The translations under genes were made by a program, and so were the position numbers. The notes under the pieces are model-generated. The model was not told where the DNA came from, searched no databases, and saw only the letters and a list, made by a program, of their open reading frames with translations. Below, piece by piece: positions 16,581 to 27,370 of a stretch of DNA of 64,000 nucleotides (position 1 is its first letter; every line of letters starts with the position of its first letter). The DNA is from Niastella sp. OAS944 (GTDB lineage Bacteria; Bacteroidota; Bacteroidia; Chitinophagales; Chitinophagaceae), in assembly GCA_024809215.1 (NCBI GenBank), contig JANUBW010000001.1, positions 434,001 to 498,000 on the forward strand, written 5' to 3'.

Positions 16581-19500
16581 TTAAAAGGTTACGTTAAGCC
16601 CAAAAGTTATACCCCTGTTGTAGGTAGCACCATTAAAGGCAGGTGTAGTGGTAGCTACGTCCATATCAAGAAAGTCGATCTTGGAAAACACAAAACCCGG
16701 ATTCACCACCTGTGCATATATTTTCAAATTAGAAAGGGAGGTAGCTTTCAACGCTTTGCTGCCAAGACTGTATCCCAAAGAGATATTCCGGATCTTGATA
16801 AATGAAGCATCTTTATAACCTAACACAACAGAGTAATTGTCGCCGGTAGCCGTGGAATAAATAGGTTTTTGATATTCTGAATTCGTATTATTCTCGGTAT
16901 AATAGTTTATTTTCCGTTGCGTACTACGTGCAACCTGCGATTCGCCGCCTGTGTTATACAGGTATTTCAAACGGCCATACAGGAAGATGGAAAATTCGAA
17001 ATTTTTGTAGGTGATGTTATTGGTTAAACCCACTACCCATCGTGGTCTTGTATTACCAATAACCACCCGGTCATTATTGGGATCTATCTTTTTATCACCG
17101 TTAATATCAACAGGTCTGGCATTTCCGGGTCCGAAAATGACATTAGGAACATTAAACGGCTTGTATTCCGCCGAATCTCCAACATGCCAGATGCCGCCGT
17201 TCTGGAAATTGTAGATCACATTGATGGGCTGACCTATGAACAAGGTGTTATTTATATCATCCTGTTTTCCGTTGGCCAGCGTAACAATTTTATCTTTTTG
17301 CCAGGAGATACTGGCGTTGGCCGTCCAGGTAAAATCCTTTGTCTTTACAGGAGTTGCTGTCAAACTCAGGTCGATCCCTTTGTTGCTGGTTTCACCCACA
17401 TTGGCATAGGTGGTAGGATAGCCGGTAACAGTAGGAATATTCATTAGTAACAGCAGATCTTTTGTATTTGAGGTATATACATCCAAACTACCAAAGATCC
17501 TTCTGTCCAGCACTGCAAAGTCGAGCCCCACATTATATTGGGTTGTTTTTTCCCAGCCAAGGTCCCTGTTGGCAAAAACACTTGATGGTGTGGCCCCGGC
17601 TGTTATCGTTGTTATATATGGATAAAAAAGAGGGGTGATGCCGCCCTGGGTTTGGTAGGGGCTGATGGCAGAGTTACCGGTAACGCCCACACCAAATCTC
17701 AATTTAAGGTCATTCAGCCAGGCGGTGGTCTTCAAAAATTCTTCATCATTCATTTTCCACGCAATGGCCAGTGAAGGGAACCAGCTATATTTATGACCTT
17801 CGGCAAGCTGTGAGGCGCCATCCCTGCGGGCCGATGCCGTAAGCATATACTTACCCATATAGCTATAGTTGACGCGGGCCATAAAAGACTGCAATTGACT
17901 TTCTGTAAGACCTGAAGTGTACCCTATGAGGTTTGCAGCGGGAATATTGCTCTTTGATAAAGCATTCCATCGCTGACTTGCAAAATTGATCCCGTTTGCA
18001 CCAATGTAACTACTGTCTGTTTTGAATTTGGTTTGGCTGCCCAGTAATGTAACCCCAAAATCATGCTCGCCAATGCTCTTATTATAATAGATCAAATGAT
18101 CGAGTGTGTATGACAACGTTTGCGCCTTTGTAAGCGAAGCAGAGCTGGTACCTGTGCTGATCACGGAATTTCCGTCTATGTAGGTTCCATCCTGGTAGGT
18201 GCTGAAGTCGGGCCCGAAGTTCACCCGATATTTCAAACCTTTCAGGGGAGAATAAATGCTTCCAAAATCCATCTGTCCGTAAACACTGGCAAAAGCGCGC
18301 AGGGTCCTTCGCTGGTCCTGGTTCAACGTCCATTCTTCAGCCACATTTTTAAAGGCTATATCACCGCCCGGATTAATGACCCTGTTGCCGTTTGCATCAT
18401 AAGGCACCGCATAAGGGAACAGCGCCCTGGCACTTTCAACCAGGCCGGTAGACGAGGAGGTTGTTGTAGCGCCGGTTTTGGATTGTCCGTATTCCTGCAC
18501 ACTGTAAGCAACCGTAAGGTTGGTACCAAATGAGAACCATTTGGTAGCGCTTACATCAACATTTAAGTTTACATTATATCTTTTATAACTCTGTCCTTTT
18601 TGTGTACCCGTATTGTCTAAATAACCAAACGAAGCATACGCTTTTGCTTTTTCACTTCCGCCACTGGCGCTTAAATTAAGGTTCTTTGTCAATCCATTCT
18701 GGGTTACCATTCCAATCCAGTCGGTAGTAGGCACCAGAGATCCGTCCCATTTTCCGCCAACCCAGCCTTTTTCAATATTTGCCCAGGCCGCGGGGTCGGC
18801 AGTTGCAAGAAAATACTCTTTATCCTTATTGATATCTGGTTGATCACCGCGTGGATTTTGTGAAGGGTTTGCATAATATCTTGCCCAGCGACGGAAGGTG
18901 ATATATTCTTCCGCGTTCATCATTTCCATTCTATTGATGAGCTTTTCAGCAGTGGTAGACAGGTTCAAATTCAAAGATGTTTTACCACTCTTGCCCTGTT
19001 TGGTAGTAACGATCACTACCCCATTGGCGCCTCGCGAACCATAGATAGCTGTTGCTGATGCATCTTTCAGTACATCAATGGATTCAATATCTACAGGATT
19101 CAAATATTCAATACCACCGGTCATAAGAGGAATTCCATCAACCACATACAGCGGTGAATTAGATGCGGAAATTGAACGTACACCACGGATGTTAACAGTG
19201 CCTACTGTACCGGGGCGCTCTGATGAAGTAATGTCAACCCCGGCAACCTTTCCCTGCATCGCCTGCAAGGCATCTGCCACGGGGCGCGACTTTATATCCT
19301 TTTCACCAATGCCGGTAACAGCGCCGGTTACATCGCGCTTTTTTACCGCGCCATAACCAATAACCACTACCTGGTCCATAGTGTTATCGGCAGAAACTAA
19401 ACTTACATCCACCTGCGATTTGTTGTCAATTGGTACTTCTTTAGAAGCATAGCCAACGGAACTAAATACAAGGACAGATTTGCCCGAGGGGGCGTTAATG

Positions 19501-19700
19501 GAGAATGTTCCTTCTTTACCTGTAGAGGTGGCTATCATACTCCCCTTCACCTGAACTGTAACACCTTGTAATGGCGCACCTGCGTTGTCAGTTATTTTAC
19601 CGGTTACCGGGAAATTGTTTTGTGCCATTGAGGAGATGGCAAATAGACTTATAAGCGAAATGAGCAGGACATTTCGCCCGTAGGCAATCGTTTGATTCAT
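16581..19700 (-). CDS. SusC/RagA family TonB-linked outer membrane receptor
   Basis: A 1039-aa receptor with a signal peptide ending at SSMAQ (about residue 26), a carboxypeptidase-like domain (GKITDNAGAPLQGVTVQVKG), TonB box/RagA signature (QVVVIGYGAVKKRDVTGAVT), plug with VLKDASATAIYGSRGANGVV and a C-terminal barrel ending in TF. It forms an import pair with the downstream SusD. It lies next to the end of the hybrid sensor gene, all on the same strand, but a hairpin separates them, so shared control is uncertain. With no enzymes nearby, the ligand is unknown. Confidence 0.96.
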   Translation of the reverse strand: MNQTIAYGRNVLLISLISLFAISSMAQNNFPVTGKITDNAGAPLQGVTVQVKGSMIATSTGKEGTFSINAPSGKSVLVFSSVGYASKEVPIDNKSQVDVSLVSADNTMDQVVVIGYGAVKKRDVTGAVTGIGEKDIKSRPVADALQAMQGKVAGVDITSSERPGTVGTVNIRGVRSISASNSPLYVVDGIPLMTGGIEYLNPVDIESIDVLKDASATAIYGSRGANGVVIVTTKQGKSGKTSLNLNLSTTAEKLINRMEMMNAEEYITFRRWARYYANPSQNPRGDQPDINKDKEYFLATADPAAWANIEKGWVGGKWDGSLVPTTDWIGMVTQNGLTKNLNLSASGGSEKAKAYASFGYLDNTGTQKGQSYKRYNVNLNVDVSATKWFSFGTNLTVAYSVQEYGQSKTGATTTSSSTGLVESARALFPYAVPYDANGNRVINPGGDIAFKNVAEEWTLNQDQRRTLRAFASVYGQMDFGSIYSPLKGLKYRVNFGPDFSTYQDGTYIDGNSVISTGTSSASLTKAQTLSYTLDHLIYYNKSIGEHDFGVTLLGSQTKFKTDSSYIGANGINFASQRWNALSKSNIPAANLIGYTSGLTESQLQSFMARVNYSYMGKYMLTASARRDGASQLAEGHKYSWFPSLAIAWKMNDEEFLKTTAWLNDLKLRFGVGVTGNSAISPYQTQGGITPLFYPYITTITAGATPSSVFANRDLGWEKTTQYNVGLDFAVLDRRIFGSLDVYTSNTKDLLLLMNIPTVTGYPTTYANVGETSNKGIDLSLTATPVKTKDFTWTANASISWQKDKIVTLANGKQDDINNTLFIGQPINVIYNFQNGGIWHVGDSAEYKPFNVPNVIFGPGNARPVDINGDKKIDPNNDRVVIGNTRPRWVVGLTNNITYKNFEFSIFLYGRLKYLYNTGGESQVARSTQRKINYYTENNTNSEYQKPIYSTATGDNYSVVLGYKDASFIKIRNISLGYSLGSKALKATSLSNLKIYAQVVNPGFVFSKIDFLDMDVATTTPAFNGATYNRGITFGLNVTF

Positions 19701-19999
19701 AAATGGCAGTTAGGATGTTTAAGTTACGAAGTAATCCTAAGCATACCTAAGTTATCTTATCCCGGTCCTATAATCATCCTGCGCCATCCTGTGCATAACT
19801 TGCACAAATTGTTTTGTTTGCGATGTAAGGGTAAAACTCAATTTGCTCGTTGTAAGGCGCCCGCATACTTTTTTTTTATAACGTAACAGCGCCTGAAGTT
19901 TCACCATTTATATATGCCAATACATTGAATCTGTTTTTCAGATAAGCCTTAACGTTAAGAAAAGACCCGCCTTAATCGGCAGGTCTTCTTGATGTTTAC
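19701..19999. other. Intergenic region between SusC and the hybrid sensor gene
   Basis: It contains the sensor's terminator hairpin (19962-19987) and presumably the promoter of the SusC/SusD pair. A TAAGTTAC..GTAA..CCTAAG..CTTAG-type set of short inverted segments lies at 19716-19755, within 60 bp of the SusC start, but I cannot tie it to a regulator. Confidence 0.35.
19962..19987 (-). terminator. Hairpin terminator of the hybrid sensor gene
   Basis: Arms AAGACCCGCC and GGCAGGTCTT pair with one mismatch around TTAATC; on the minus strand the hairpin is followed by TTCTT. It lies 13 bp after the stop of the sensor gene. Confidence 0.6.
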
Positions 20000-22900
20000 T
20001 TACAAAAATTTTTCGTTTGCCGCATACTCAGTAGGCGTTTTCCCAAATTCCTTTTTAAACTCACGGCTGAAATATTTGCTATTCTCATAGCCTACCATAT
20101 AAGCTACTTCATATACGGTATAGCGGTTTTCCAAAAGAAGCCGGCAGGCCTTTTTCAACCGGAGTGATTTCACAAAATCATTGGCGCTCATACCGGTTAT
20201 TGCCTTTATCTTTTTAAGTAACACCGGCTGGCTCATACCAACCAGCTTCGACAACATGGCCACGCCAAAATCAGCGTTATCAAGATGTTCTTCTACCAGC
20301 CTGATAAGCTCATTCAAAAACGCTTCATCCAGTGGATGCAGTGCGGGTTTTAGTTCTTCGGTTTCCTTTGCAACCGTCTCCTTCCCGGGCAACGACAACA
20401 AGGTGGCGTACTGTTTTCTGATCCGTTCTTTTGCCGCCAACAGATTATGCACCTGCAACTCCAGTACTTCTATGCTGAAAGGTTTGGTAAGGTAAACATC
20501 GGCCCCGGCCTGTAAGCCACTCACCTGGTTAGCCACCGAGGTTTTGGCGGTAAGCAGTATAACAGGGATATGACTTGTTCTGAGATCTGTTTTTAACTTA
20601 TCACAAAATGCAAGCCCATCCATCACCGGCATCATAATATCACTGATAATGAGATCAGGAATATGTTCTGCTGCCAGCTCCCACCCTGCCTGCCCATCGG
20701 TGCTTTCCAAAATGAAATATTCGTTCTGTAAAACCTCTTTTATAAATGTGCGGATGCTTTGGTTATCTTCTACTATCAGTAATGTTCTTTTGCTGCCAGC
20801 CTCTTCATTTTGCAGCGGCTCTTCACTGGATGGTAACGGCATTCGGGTTTGTGAAAAATGGAGAGCCGGCTCCGGCTTCGCATATGTGGCAAGCTGTTCG
20901 CTGGTATAGTGTTTATTTCCTTTCAGTAATTCTACCGAAAAAATAGTGAGGTGATCTTCCTCGTGCGCTCTTTTTTGACTACTTACCCGAATACTACCCT
21001 TATGTAGCTCCACTATGCTTTTTGATAACGCCAGCCCTATTCCATAACCGGTGTTGCGCTGGCCATAATCATTTTCCTGAAAGTAGTTATCAAATAGCTT
21101 ATCAAGGTTTTCTTTAGCTATACCCTTACCATTGTTTGTTACCTGTATAATAACCGATTCTGTTTGCTGCTGTAAGGTTACCTCAATAAACCCACCATCC
21201 GGCGTAAACTTAAAAGCATTCGACAACAGGTTATACAACACTTTTTGCATTTGCTCCTTATCAAACCACACGGCCATCTCCTGGGTGGAGGCATTGAATT
21301 TTGCTGTAATATCTTTAACGCTTGCTATTTCAGTGAACGAGGTATACACCTGGTTCACAAAACTCACCACATCATTTTCTGTTACATGTAATGGTAAATG
21401 CCCTGTTTCGGCCCTTCTGAAATCCATCAATTCATTCACCAGTTGTAATAAACTTTCCGAATTGTTTTTTATGGTTTGAACCTCCTGCGTACTGTGCGGC
21501 CTGGTTTCATCGGCCCGGATCAACTTTTCGGCCGGCGCCATAATAAGCGACAAATGCGTTCTTATTTCATGCGAAATATTGGTAAAAAAGTCAAGCTTCA
21601 TTTGTGTAAGCTCGTTATTCCTTTTATACAAAGCACGCAGATAAAAATGGTAGGTAATAAAAAATACAAGTGCGGCAAATAAAACCGCATATATAGAATA
21701 TGCCCACCATGTTTTCCAAAACGGCGGTGTGATCCTGAGTTTTAATGACACCGGTTCGCCCCATACGCCATCATTATTACTACCCTTACACCAAAAAGTA
21801 TATTCACCCGGCGGTACGTTTGTATAAACGGCCGAAGGTTCGGTGGTATACTTCCACGTTTCATCGTACCCATCCAGCTTGTACGCATAACCGTTCTTAC
21901 CTGGTTTTATATAACTCAACAACGCAAAATCAAGGGTAAAAACATTTTGACTATGATCGAGCACCAAACGTTTTTGTTGTAAAATATTCCTGTTATCATT
22001 ACCAGGTAAATGAATACCTGTAATATATACGGTACCCGGTTGTTTGTTCTCTTTTATTTCATCGGGATTAAAACTTATTAACCCATCGTAGCCGCCAAAG
22101 AACATTCGCCCTGCTGCGTCCTTGTAATAACTGTTATTATTAAAAGTATTTCCCGCCAGTCCATCGTGCCGGTTAATGGTTTGAAACGATCTGTCTGTAT
22201 TCATTTTCACCAGTCCGTTCCCTGTGCTTATCCATAAATTTCCCTGCCTGTCCTGTAGAATGCCTAATACATTGTCTTGCGAAAGGCCATCTTTAACGGT
22301 GTAATTATTCAGCTTCTTTCCATTTATATCAAAACAAACCAAACCGTTGTTGGCTGTGCCCAGCCAGATGTTTTTTGCTGCATCTTCAAAAATGCAATTG
22401 ACGGTAACACCATTGGTACCGGTTATTTTTTTTAACACCTGGCCGTTTAATTCATATACGCCATCTGTAGTGCCTATCCATAAAGCCTTTGAAGAAACTT
22501 CTAACAGGCAGCCTACGGAAGCAGTTCTTACCGGTTGCAGCGCTTTATCAAAACCGGTATCCGCTACCAGTTTATCGCCTGCTTTTATAAAAGGCTTTAC
22601 TCCTTTTCTTTCTGTGCCTACCCACAAAAGGCCCCGATGGTCCTGCACGATGCTCGAGATCTCGAGCCCGGATGCATCGCCATGGATGGCATCATACGAA
22701 TAACGGGTGAACGAGATACCACTGCTTTCATACTTTACGCGGTTAAGCCCGCCGCCATGTGTACCTATCCAAATGTCATTTTGCCTGTCTTTATAAATAA
22801 CTTTCACCAGGTTCGAACCCAGGCTGTTGGGCCGGGCCGCATCATTGGTGAAATAGGCAACCTTTCCTGTTCTGGCATCACAATAATTTACCCCACCCCC

Positions 22901-24091
22901 TTCGGTGCCTATCATTATATTTCCTTTATGATCTTCAACAATTGAACTGATCACATTATTATTAAGCCTGAACGAATCGGAGTTATTATTATAAATAGAA
23001 AAGTGGTTGAAGTACGGTGAATAACTGTTTACACCGCCAAAAAAGGTTCCCACCCACACTGTGCCGGCCCTATCCATAAACAAACTGTGGATGGAGTTCT
23101 GGCTTAAACTCTCCTGCTTTCCCGGTTCGTTGGTAAAGTTTTCGAAGCGGAAGGTGTTTATATCCAAAACACTCAGGCCTTCCTGCGTGCCTATCCAAAG
23201 GTGGTCCCTATCATCGGGTAACAATTTACGAATATGATCATTGATGAGTGAAGCGGCGCCGCTATGTTTAAAATGTTTGAACTCGTCTTTCTCTCTGTTG
23301 TACAAATGCAAACCGCCACTTACCGTGCCAATCCACAGTTGTTTGTTTTTATCTTCAGCAATACTTGTAACGCTATGATCGGCAAGACGGTTGCTGTAGG
23401 AGGTGATGTTTCCATCGGCAGTCAATTTGAACAGGCCGTTTGCAGCGCCTATCCAGATATTGCTTTTACTGTCTTCGAAAACAACATATACAATACCTAA
23501 CTGCCAACCTGCCATTGGAGCAAATACACTAAGCACCGGCTTTTTTGTATCATTAATAATATAAACACTATTGCTGGTAGTTGCCCAAATTCTCTTTTTA
23601 CCGTCTTCGAACAAATAATTGATATAAACTTCCTTGCCGGGTTCTTTTTCAAAACTGATCTTTTCAAAACTATCATCTTCGGGCCGATACCTGTTCACTC
23701 CATTACGGGTACCCACCCAAAGGTTCTTTTGACTATCGGCCAGTAACGATAAAATATAATTGCTGGAGATACTGCCATTTTGTGCAGCATTTGCTCTGTA
23801 GGTTACAAATCTTTTTGAATCGTAGCGGTTCAACCCCGAGCGGGTGCCAAACCAAATAAATCCCTGGTGGTCTTGCGCAATGGCAAGCACTGAATTTTGT
23901 GACAATCCATCTTCAGCGTTTAGGTGGGCAAAGAATATTTTTTGCCCGTACGTTTCAGGTATTGCAAAAATAAAAATTGCCAGCAGCAATTTCACTACAC
24001 CATATTGTCTGAGGAATGACGGAATGCGCACGATGAAGGTAAATCTAACCCTAATTTTCAAAAAACTGCCCCATTTTGTCGATTTTTTCAC
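20000..24091 (-). CDS. Hybrid two-component system sensor/response regulator (HTCS)
   Basis: A 1363-aa one-protein sensor and regulator. After a signal segment (to about 50) comes a periplasmic two-propeller sensor built of many Reg_prop blades (GLSQNSVLAIAQDHQGFIW-like), a Y_Y_Y domain (about 730-790) and a membrane helix near 797. The kinase follows, with phospho-acceptor H841 in NISHEIRTHLSLI and an ATPase domain with VTNNGKGIAKENL. The receiver has D1151 in IISDIMMPVMDG. The C-terminus is an AraC-type DNA-binding domain. The usual proline after HEIRT is replaced by His. The start is GTG. HTCS proteins sense released oligosaccharides and switch on their locus; the divergent SusC 88 bp away is the likely target (inference). 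Confidence 0.96.
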   Translation of the reverse strand: MKKSTKWGSFLKIRVRFTFIVRIPSFLRQYGVVKLLLAIFIFAIPETYGQKIFFAHLNAEDGLSQNSVLAIAQDHQGFIWFGTRSGLNRYDSKRFVTYRANAAQNGSISSNYILSLLADSQKNLWVGTRNGVNRYRPEDDSFEKISFEKEPGKEVYINYLFEDGKKRIWATTSNSVYIINDTKKPVLSVFAPMAGWQLGIVYVVFEDSKSNIWIGAANGLFKLTADGNITSYSNRLADHSVTSIAEDKNKQLWIGTVSGGLHLYNREKDEFKHFKHSGAASLINDHIRKLLPDDRDHLWIGTQEGLSVLDINTFRFENFTNEPGKQESLSQNSIHSLFMDRAGTVWVGTFFGGVNSYSPYFNHFSIYNNNSDSFRLNNNVISSIVEDHKGNIMIGTEGGGVNYCDARTGKVAYFTNDAARPNSLGSNLVKVIYKDRQNDIWIGTHGGGLNRVKYESSGISFTRYSYDAIHGDASGLEISSIVQDHRGLLWVGTERKGVKPFIKAGDKLVADTGFDKALQPVRTASVGCLLEVSSKALWIGTTDGVYELNGQVLKKITGTNGVTVNCIFEDAAKNIWLGTANNGLVCFDINGKKLNNYTVKDGLSQDNVLGILQDRQGNLWISTGNGLVKMNTDRSFQTINRHDGLAGNTFNNNSYYKDAAGRMFFGGYDGLISFNPDEIKENKQPGTVYITGIHLPGNDNRNILQQKRLVLDHSQNVFTLDFALLSYIKPGKNGYAYKLDGYDETWKYTTEPSAVYTNVPPGEYTFWCKGSNNDGVWGEPVSLKLRITPPFWKTWWAYSIYAVLFAALVFFITYHFYLRALYKRNNELTQMKLDFFTNISHEIRTHLSLIMAPAEKLIRADETRPHSTQEVQTIKNNSESLLQLVNELMDFRRAETGHLPLHVTENDVVSFVNQVYTSFTEIASVKDITAKFNASTQEMAVWFDKEQMQKVLYNLLSNAFKFTPDGGFIEVTLQQQTESVIIQVTNNGKGIAKENLDKLFDNYFQENDYGQRNTGYGIGLALSKSIVELHKGSIRVSSQKRAHEEDHLTIFSVELLKGNKHYTSEQLATYAKPEPALHFSQTRMPLPSSEEPLQNEEAGSKRTLLIVEDNQSIRTFIKEVLQNEYFILESTDGQAGWELAAEHIPDLIISDIMMPVMDGLAFCDKLKTDLRTSHIPVILLTAKTSVANQVSGLQAGADVYLTKPFSIEVLELQVHNLLAAKERIRKQYATLLSLPGKETVAKETEELKPALHPLDEAFLNELIRLVEEHLDNADFGVAMLSKLVGMSQPVLLKKIKAITGMSANDFVKSLRLKKACRLLLENRYTVYEVAYMVGYENSKYFSREFKKEFGKTPTEYAANEKFL

Positions 24092-24179
24092 CCCGGATTT
24101 CTCTCTGAACGCACCATTTTTGTGTAAGCACGAGAACCAAACTTTTTCACCAGATTGCTTTTACCAAACGATTGTTATT
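24092..24179. promoter_or_regulatory. Divergent regulatory region, HTCS and SusC
   Basis: Only 88 bp separate the GTG of the HTCS gene and the ATG of the divergent SusC gene, so both promoters and the HTCS binding site should lie here or in the coding edges. I could not assign exact promoter boxes. Confidence 0.4.
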
Positions 24180-27100
24180 ATGACGCCGCAAAACAGCCCG
24201 TACAGTATAGCCAAAAGAATACTCATTCCATTACTGCTTATTGTTTGTTTACCATCGGTCCTTTGGGCGCAACAGCCGGTTTCCGGTACCGTAAGGGATA
24301 GTTCAGGCGCCCCCCTGCCTAATATCAGTATTCAATCAAACGTCAAAAACGCCAAAACCCAAACAGATTCACTGGGGCGTTTTCGTATAAACGCTTCAAA
24401 AGGCGACCTAGTCACTTTTACATCGGTAGGTCATGAAGAGTTACAGTTAAAAATAGACGACCGCACCAACTACGCCATCACTCTTGTTAACAAAATAGCC
24501 GGACTGAATGATGTTATCATCATTGGTTATGGCACCATTAAGAAAGACGATTTGACAGGTGCCGTTGCAAAAGCGCCTGTTGAGAATATGCAAAAAGCGC
24601 CGGTGCGCGCTTTTGACGAAGCCCTGGCCGGGCGGGTAGCCGGCGTAAACGTTTCGTCTGTAGATGGGCAACCCGGTTCAACCGTTAATATCACCATCAG
24701 GGGCGCCAACTCGGTAACACAGGATAACTCGCCCCTATATGTAATAGATGGTTTCCCCATTGAAAACCCCAACAACAACATCATTAACCCACAGGACATT
24801 GAATCTATGGAGGTGCTTAAAGATGCTTCCGCTACGGCTATCTATGGCGCCCGGGGAGCTAATGGGGTTATAATAATTACCACAAAAAAAGGAAAGACCG
24901 GTCCGCCGGTGATCACCTTCAATGCATCGGTTGGCACGCAAAATAATATTAAGACCATGGAGCTGATGAGCCCTTATGAGTTTGTAAAATACCAACTCGA
25001 TAAAGACTACTCAGCCGCCGCCCCTCTTTATTTGACCAATGGAAAAACGCTCGAATATTATAAAACAGTAGAGGAAGTAGACTGGCAAAAACAATTGTTC
25101 AGATCGGCTACCATGCAAAACTATAATATGGCGGTTACCGGCGGCAACGCTTATACCAAATATTATCTTAGCGGTAACATCTTCGATCAGGATGGCACCA
25201 TTATTAATTCAGGTTACAAAAGATACCAGGGCACTTTATCGCTCGATCAAACCATCAACCCCAAATTAAAAGCAGGGGTATACATAAATTATAGCCATTT
25301 AAAACAAAGCGGTATTTCCCCTTCCACTGTATCGAACGGAAGTTCAACAACGGCTGCGCTCTACAGTGTTTGGGGCTATCGCAACTTTAGTTTGGCCGAA
25401 GGGCAAAGTATCCAGGATGAACTATTCGATCCCGGTATTGATCCCAATCTCGATGCCCGCATAAACCCCATTTTGAACCAACAACATTTGCTGCGCGAAA
25501 ACCTTGGTACTAATATCATCACCAATGGGTATGCAGAATACGCCATACTGCCCAATTTAAAATTGAGAATAACAGGTAGCATCAATAATAACATAACACA
25601 GGTAAACCAGTTTAATGATTCATTTACCGTATTTGGCAATAAACGCACTTTTGTAGGCGCTACCAAGGGCGCCAACGGCTCGGTTATCTTTTATAAGAAC
25701 AGTACCTGGGTAAATGAAAACACACTTACTTATAATAAATCTATCAATCGTAATAACCAGTTTACCGTGGTGGCGGGTATTACGGAATCCGGTAATAAAA
25801 CTTCTTCGTACGGCAGCAGCGCCACCAATTTGGAAAGGCCGTCGCTGGGCATTAGCGGTTTAAATGAAGGCAAACCCGAGATCGTTACAGCCGCTTCGTC
25901 ATCATGGGGCCTGATGTCGTTCCTGGGCCGGGTTGATTATAAATTCAAATCAAGATATTTATTAACAATGTCCTTCCGCGCAGATGGTTCATCCAAATTC
26001 TCCGAAGAGAAACACTGGGGTTATTTTCCATCCGCTGCCCTGGCCTGGCGGTTCAAACAGGAGAAATTTATGCAGGGCTTCCGGGCGTTGTCAGAAGGTA
26101 AGCTACGTATTACCTATGGCGTTACCGGAAACAACAGGATAGCTGATTTTGGGAATCGCTCCGCCATCTCGGTAAGTAACCAGCCACAGGCTTATACGTT
26201 TGGCAACGTAACAATACCCGGCGCTTATGTGTCAACATACGGTAACGAAAAATTGAAATGGGAAACTACCGATCAAATAAATCTCGGCGCCGATCTCGGG
26301 TTCCTCAATAACAGGATCAACCTCACTGCAGATGTATATCGAAAAAGAACAAATGACCTGTTGATCTATGCAAACCTGCCTTTGTCAACCGGCTATAGCA
26401 ATGCGTTGAGAAATATAGGCAGTGTTCAGAACCAGGGTCTGGAATTAACGTTAAGCACTGTTAATGTAAAGAACAAAGACTTTTTGTGGAAAAGCAGTTT
26501 CAATATCTCGTTCAATCAAAACAAACTGCTCTCACTAACCGAGTCGCAAACTTCAATGCCGGCTTATGCTCCATTCGATTATTATTTCCGCAACATTCCT
26601 GCGTATATAGCCCAAACAGGCAATGCCCTGGGTTTGATGTATGGGTATGTATGGGACGGGGTTTATCAATACAGCGATTTCAACAAAACCACCGCAGGCA
26701 ATTATATTCTTAAAGACAATATCACCACCAATGGCCGGCAGCGCCCTGAGATACAACCCGGCGATATAAAGTTCAAAGACCTGAATGGCGACCTGGTAGT
26801 TGATCCCAACGATTACGCCATCATTGGCCGCGGATTACCTATCCATACCGGCGGTTTCAACAACGATTTTACTTATAAGAATTTTGATCTGAATGTTTTC
26901 TTCCAGTGGTCATATGGTAACGACATCATCAATGGCAACCGGTACATCTTTGAAGGAAATCTGTTTGGTCGTTCGAACCTCAACCAGTTTGCCAGCTTTC
27001 AGGACAGATGGACACCCGACAACCAATCATCTACTTTGTTTCGTGCAGGCTTTGGCGGCGCCGGCCCCACCACACCAACCGGCGCAAACTCAAGGGTAAT

Positions 27101-27350
27101 TGAAGACGGTTCTTTTCTTCGCTTAAAAACAGTATCGCTAGGGTACAACCTGCCATCAAAACTGTTACAGCGTATGAAACTAAAAGCGCTGCGCGTATAT
27201 GCCTCTGCACAAAACCTGGCCACCTGGACTAAATACACGGGCATAGACCCTGAGGTAAGTGTATTCAATTCGGTATTGACCCCGGGTTTTGATTACAGTC
27301 CATACCCACGTCCACGTGTTGTAACCCTTGGCGCCTCTATTTCTTTCTAA
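24180..27350 (+). CDS. SusC/RagA family TonB-linked receptor of the GH88/GH53 locus
   Basis: A 1056-aa receptor. I chose ATG 24180 (MTPQNSPYSIAKRI); the longer frame back to 23844 runs antisense into the HTCS gene. A signal peptide ends near VLWAQ, then come a carboxypeptidase-like domain (GTVRDSSGAPLPNISI), the RagA signature with GYGTIKKDDLTGAV, a plug with VLKDASATAIYGARGANGV, and the barrel ending in SISF. As the first gene of the locus it should import the oligosaccharides that the downstream enzymes process. SusD follows 20 bp later. Confidence 0.97.
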   Translation: MTPQNSPYSIAKRILIPLLLIVCLPSVLWAQQPVSGTVRDSSGAPLPNISIQSNVKNAKTQTDSLGRFRINASKGDLVTFTSVGHEELQLKIDDRTNYAITLVNKIAGLNDVIIIGYGTIKKDDLTGAVAKAPVENMQKAPVRAFDEALAGRVAGVNVSSVDGQPGSTVNITIRGANSVTQDNSPLYVIDGFPIENPNNNIINPQDIESMEVLKDASATAIYGARGANGVIIITTKKGKTGPPVITFNASVGTQNNIKTMELMSPYEFVKYQLDKDYSAAAPLYLTNGKTLEYYKTVEEVDWQKQLFRSATMQNYNMAVTGGNAYTKYYLSGNIFDQDGTIINSGYKRYQGTLSLDQTINPKLKAGVYINYSHLKQSGISPSTVSNGSSTTAALYSVWGYRNFSLAEGQSIQDELFDPGIDPNLDARINPILNQQHLLRENLGTNIITNGYAEYAILPNLKLRITGSINNNITQVNQFNDSFTVFGNKRTFVGATKGANGSVIFYKNSTWVNENTLTYNKSINRNNQFTVVAGITESGNKTSSYGSSATNLERPSLGISGLNEGKPEIVTAASSSWGLMSFLGRVDYKFKSRYLLTMSFRADGSSKFSEEKHWGYFPSAALAWRFKQEKFMQGFRALSEGKLRITYGVTGNNRIADFGNRSAISVSNQPQAYTFGNVTIPGAYVSTYGNEKLKWETTDQINLGADLGFLNNRINLTADVYRKRTNDLLIYANLPLSTGYSNALRNIGSVQNQGLELTLSTVNVKNKDFLWKSSFNISFNQNKLLSLTESQTSMPAYAPFDYYFRNIPAYIAQTGNALGLMYGYVWDGVYQYSDFNKTTAGNYILKDNITTNGRQRPEIQPGDIKFKDLNGDLVVDPNDYAIIGRGLPIHTGGFNNDFTYKNFDLNVFFQWSYGNDIINGNRYIFEGNLFGRSNLNQFASFQDRWTPDNQSSTLFRAGFGGAGPTTPTGANSRVIEDGSFLRLKTVSLGYNLPSKLLQRMKLKALRVYASAQNLATWTKYTGIDPEVSVFNSVLTPGFDYSPYPRPRVVTLGASISF

Positions 27351-27370
27351 CAATTAAAAGAACTTGCGAT

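Noticed and set aside
23844-24179. N-terminal extension of the SusC frame at 24180
   Set aside because: It is antisense to the HTCS coding region, and the signal peptide begins only after ATG 24180.
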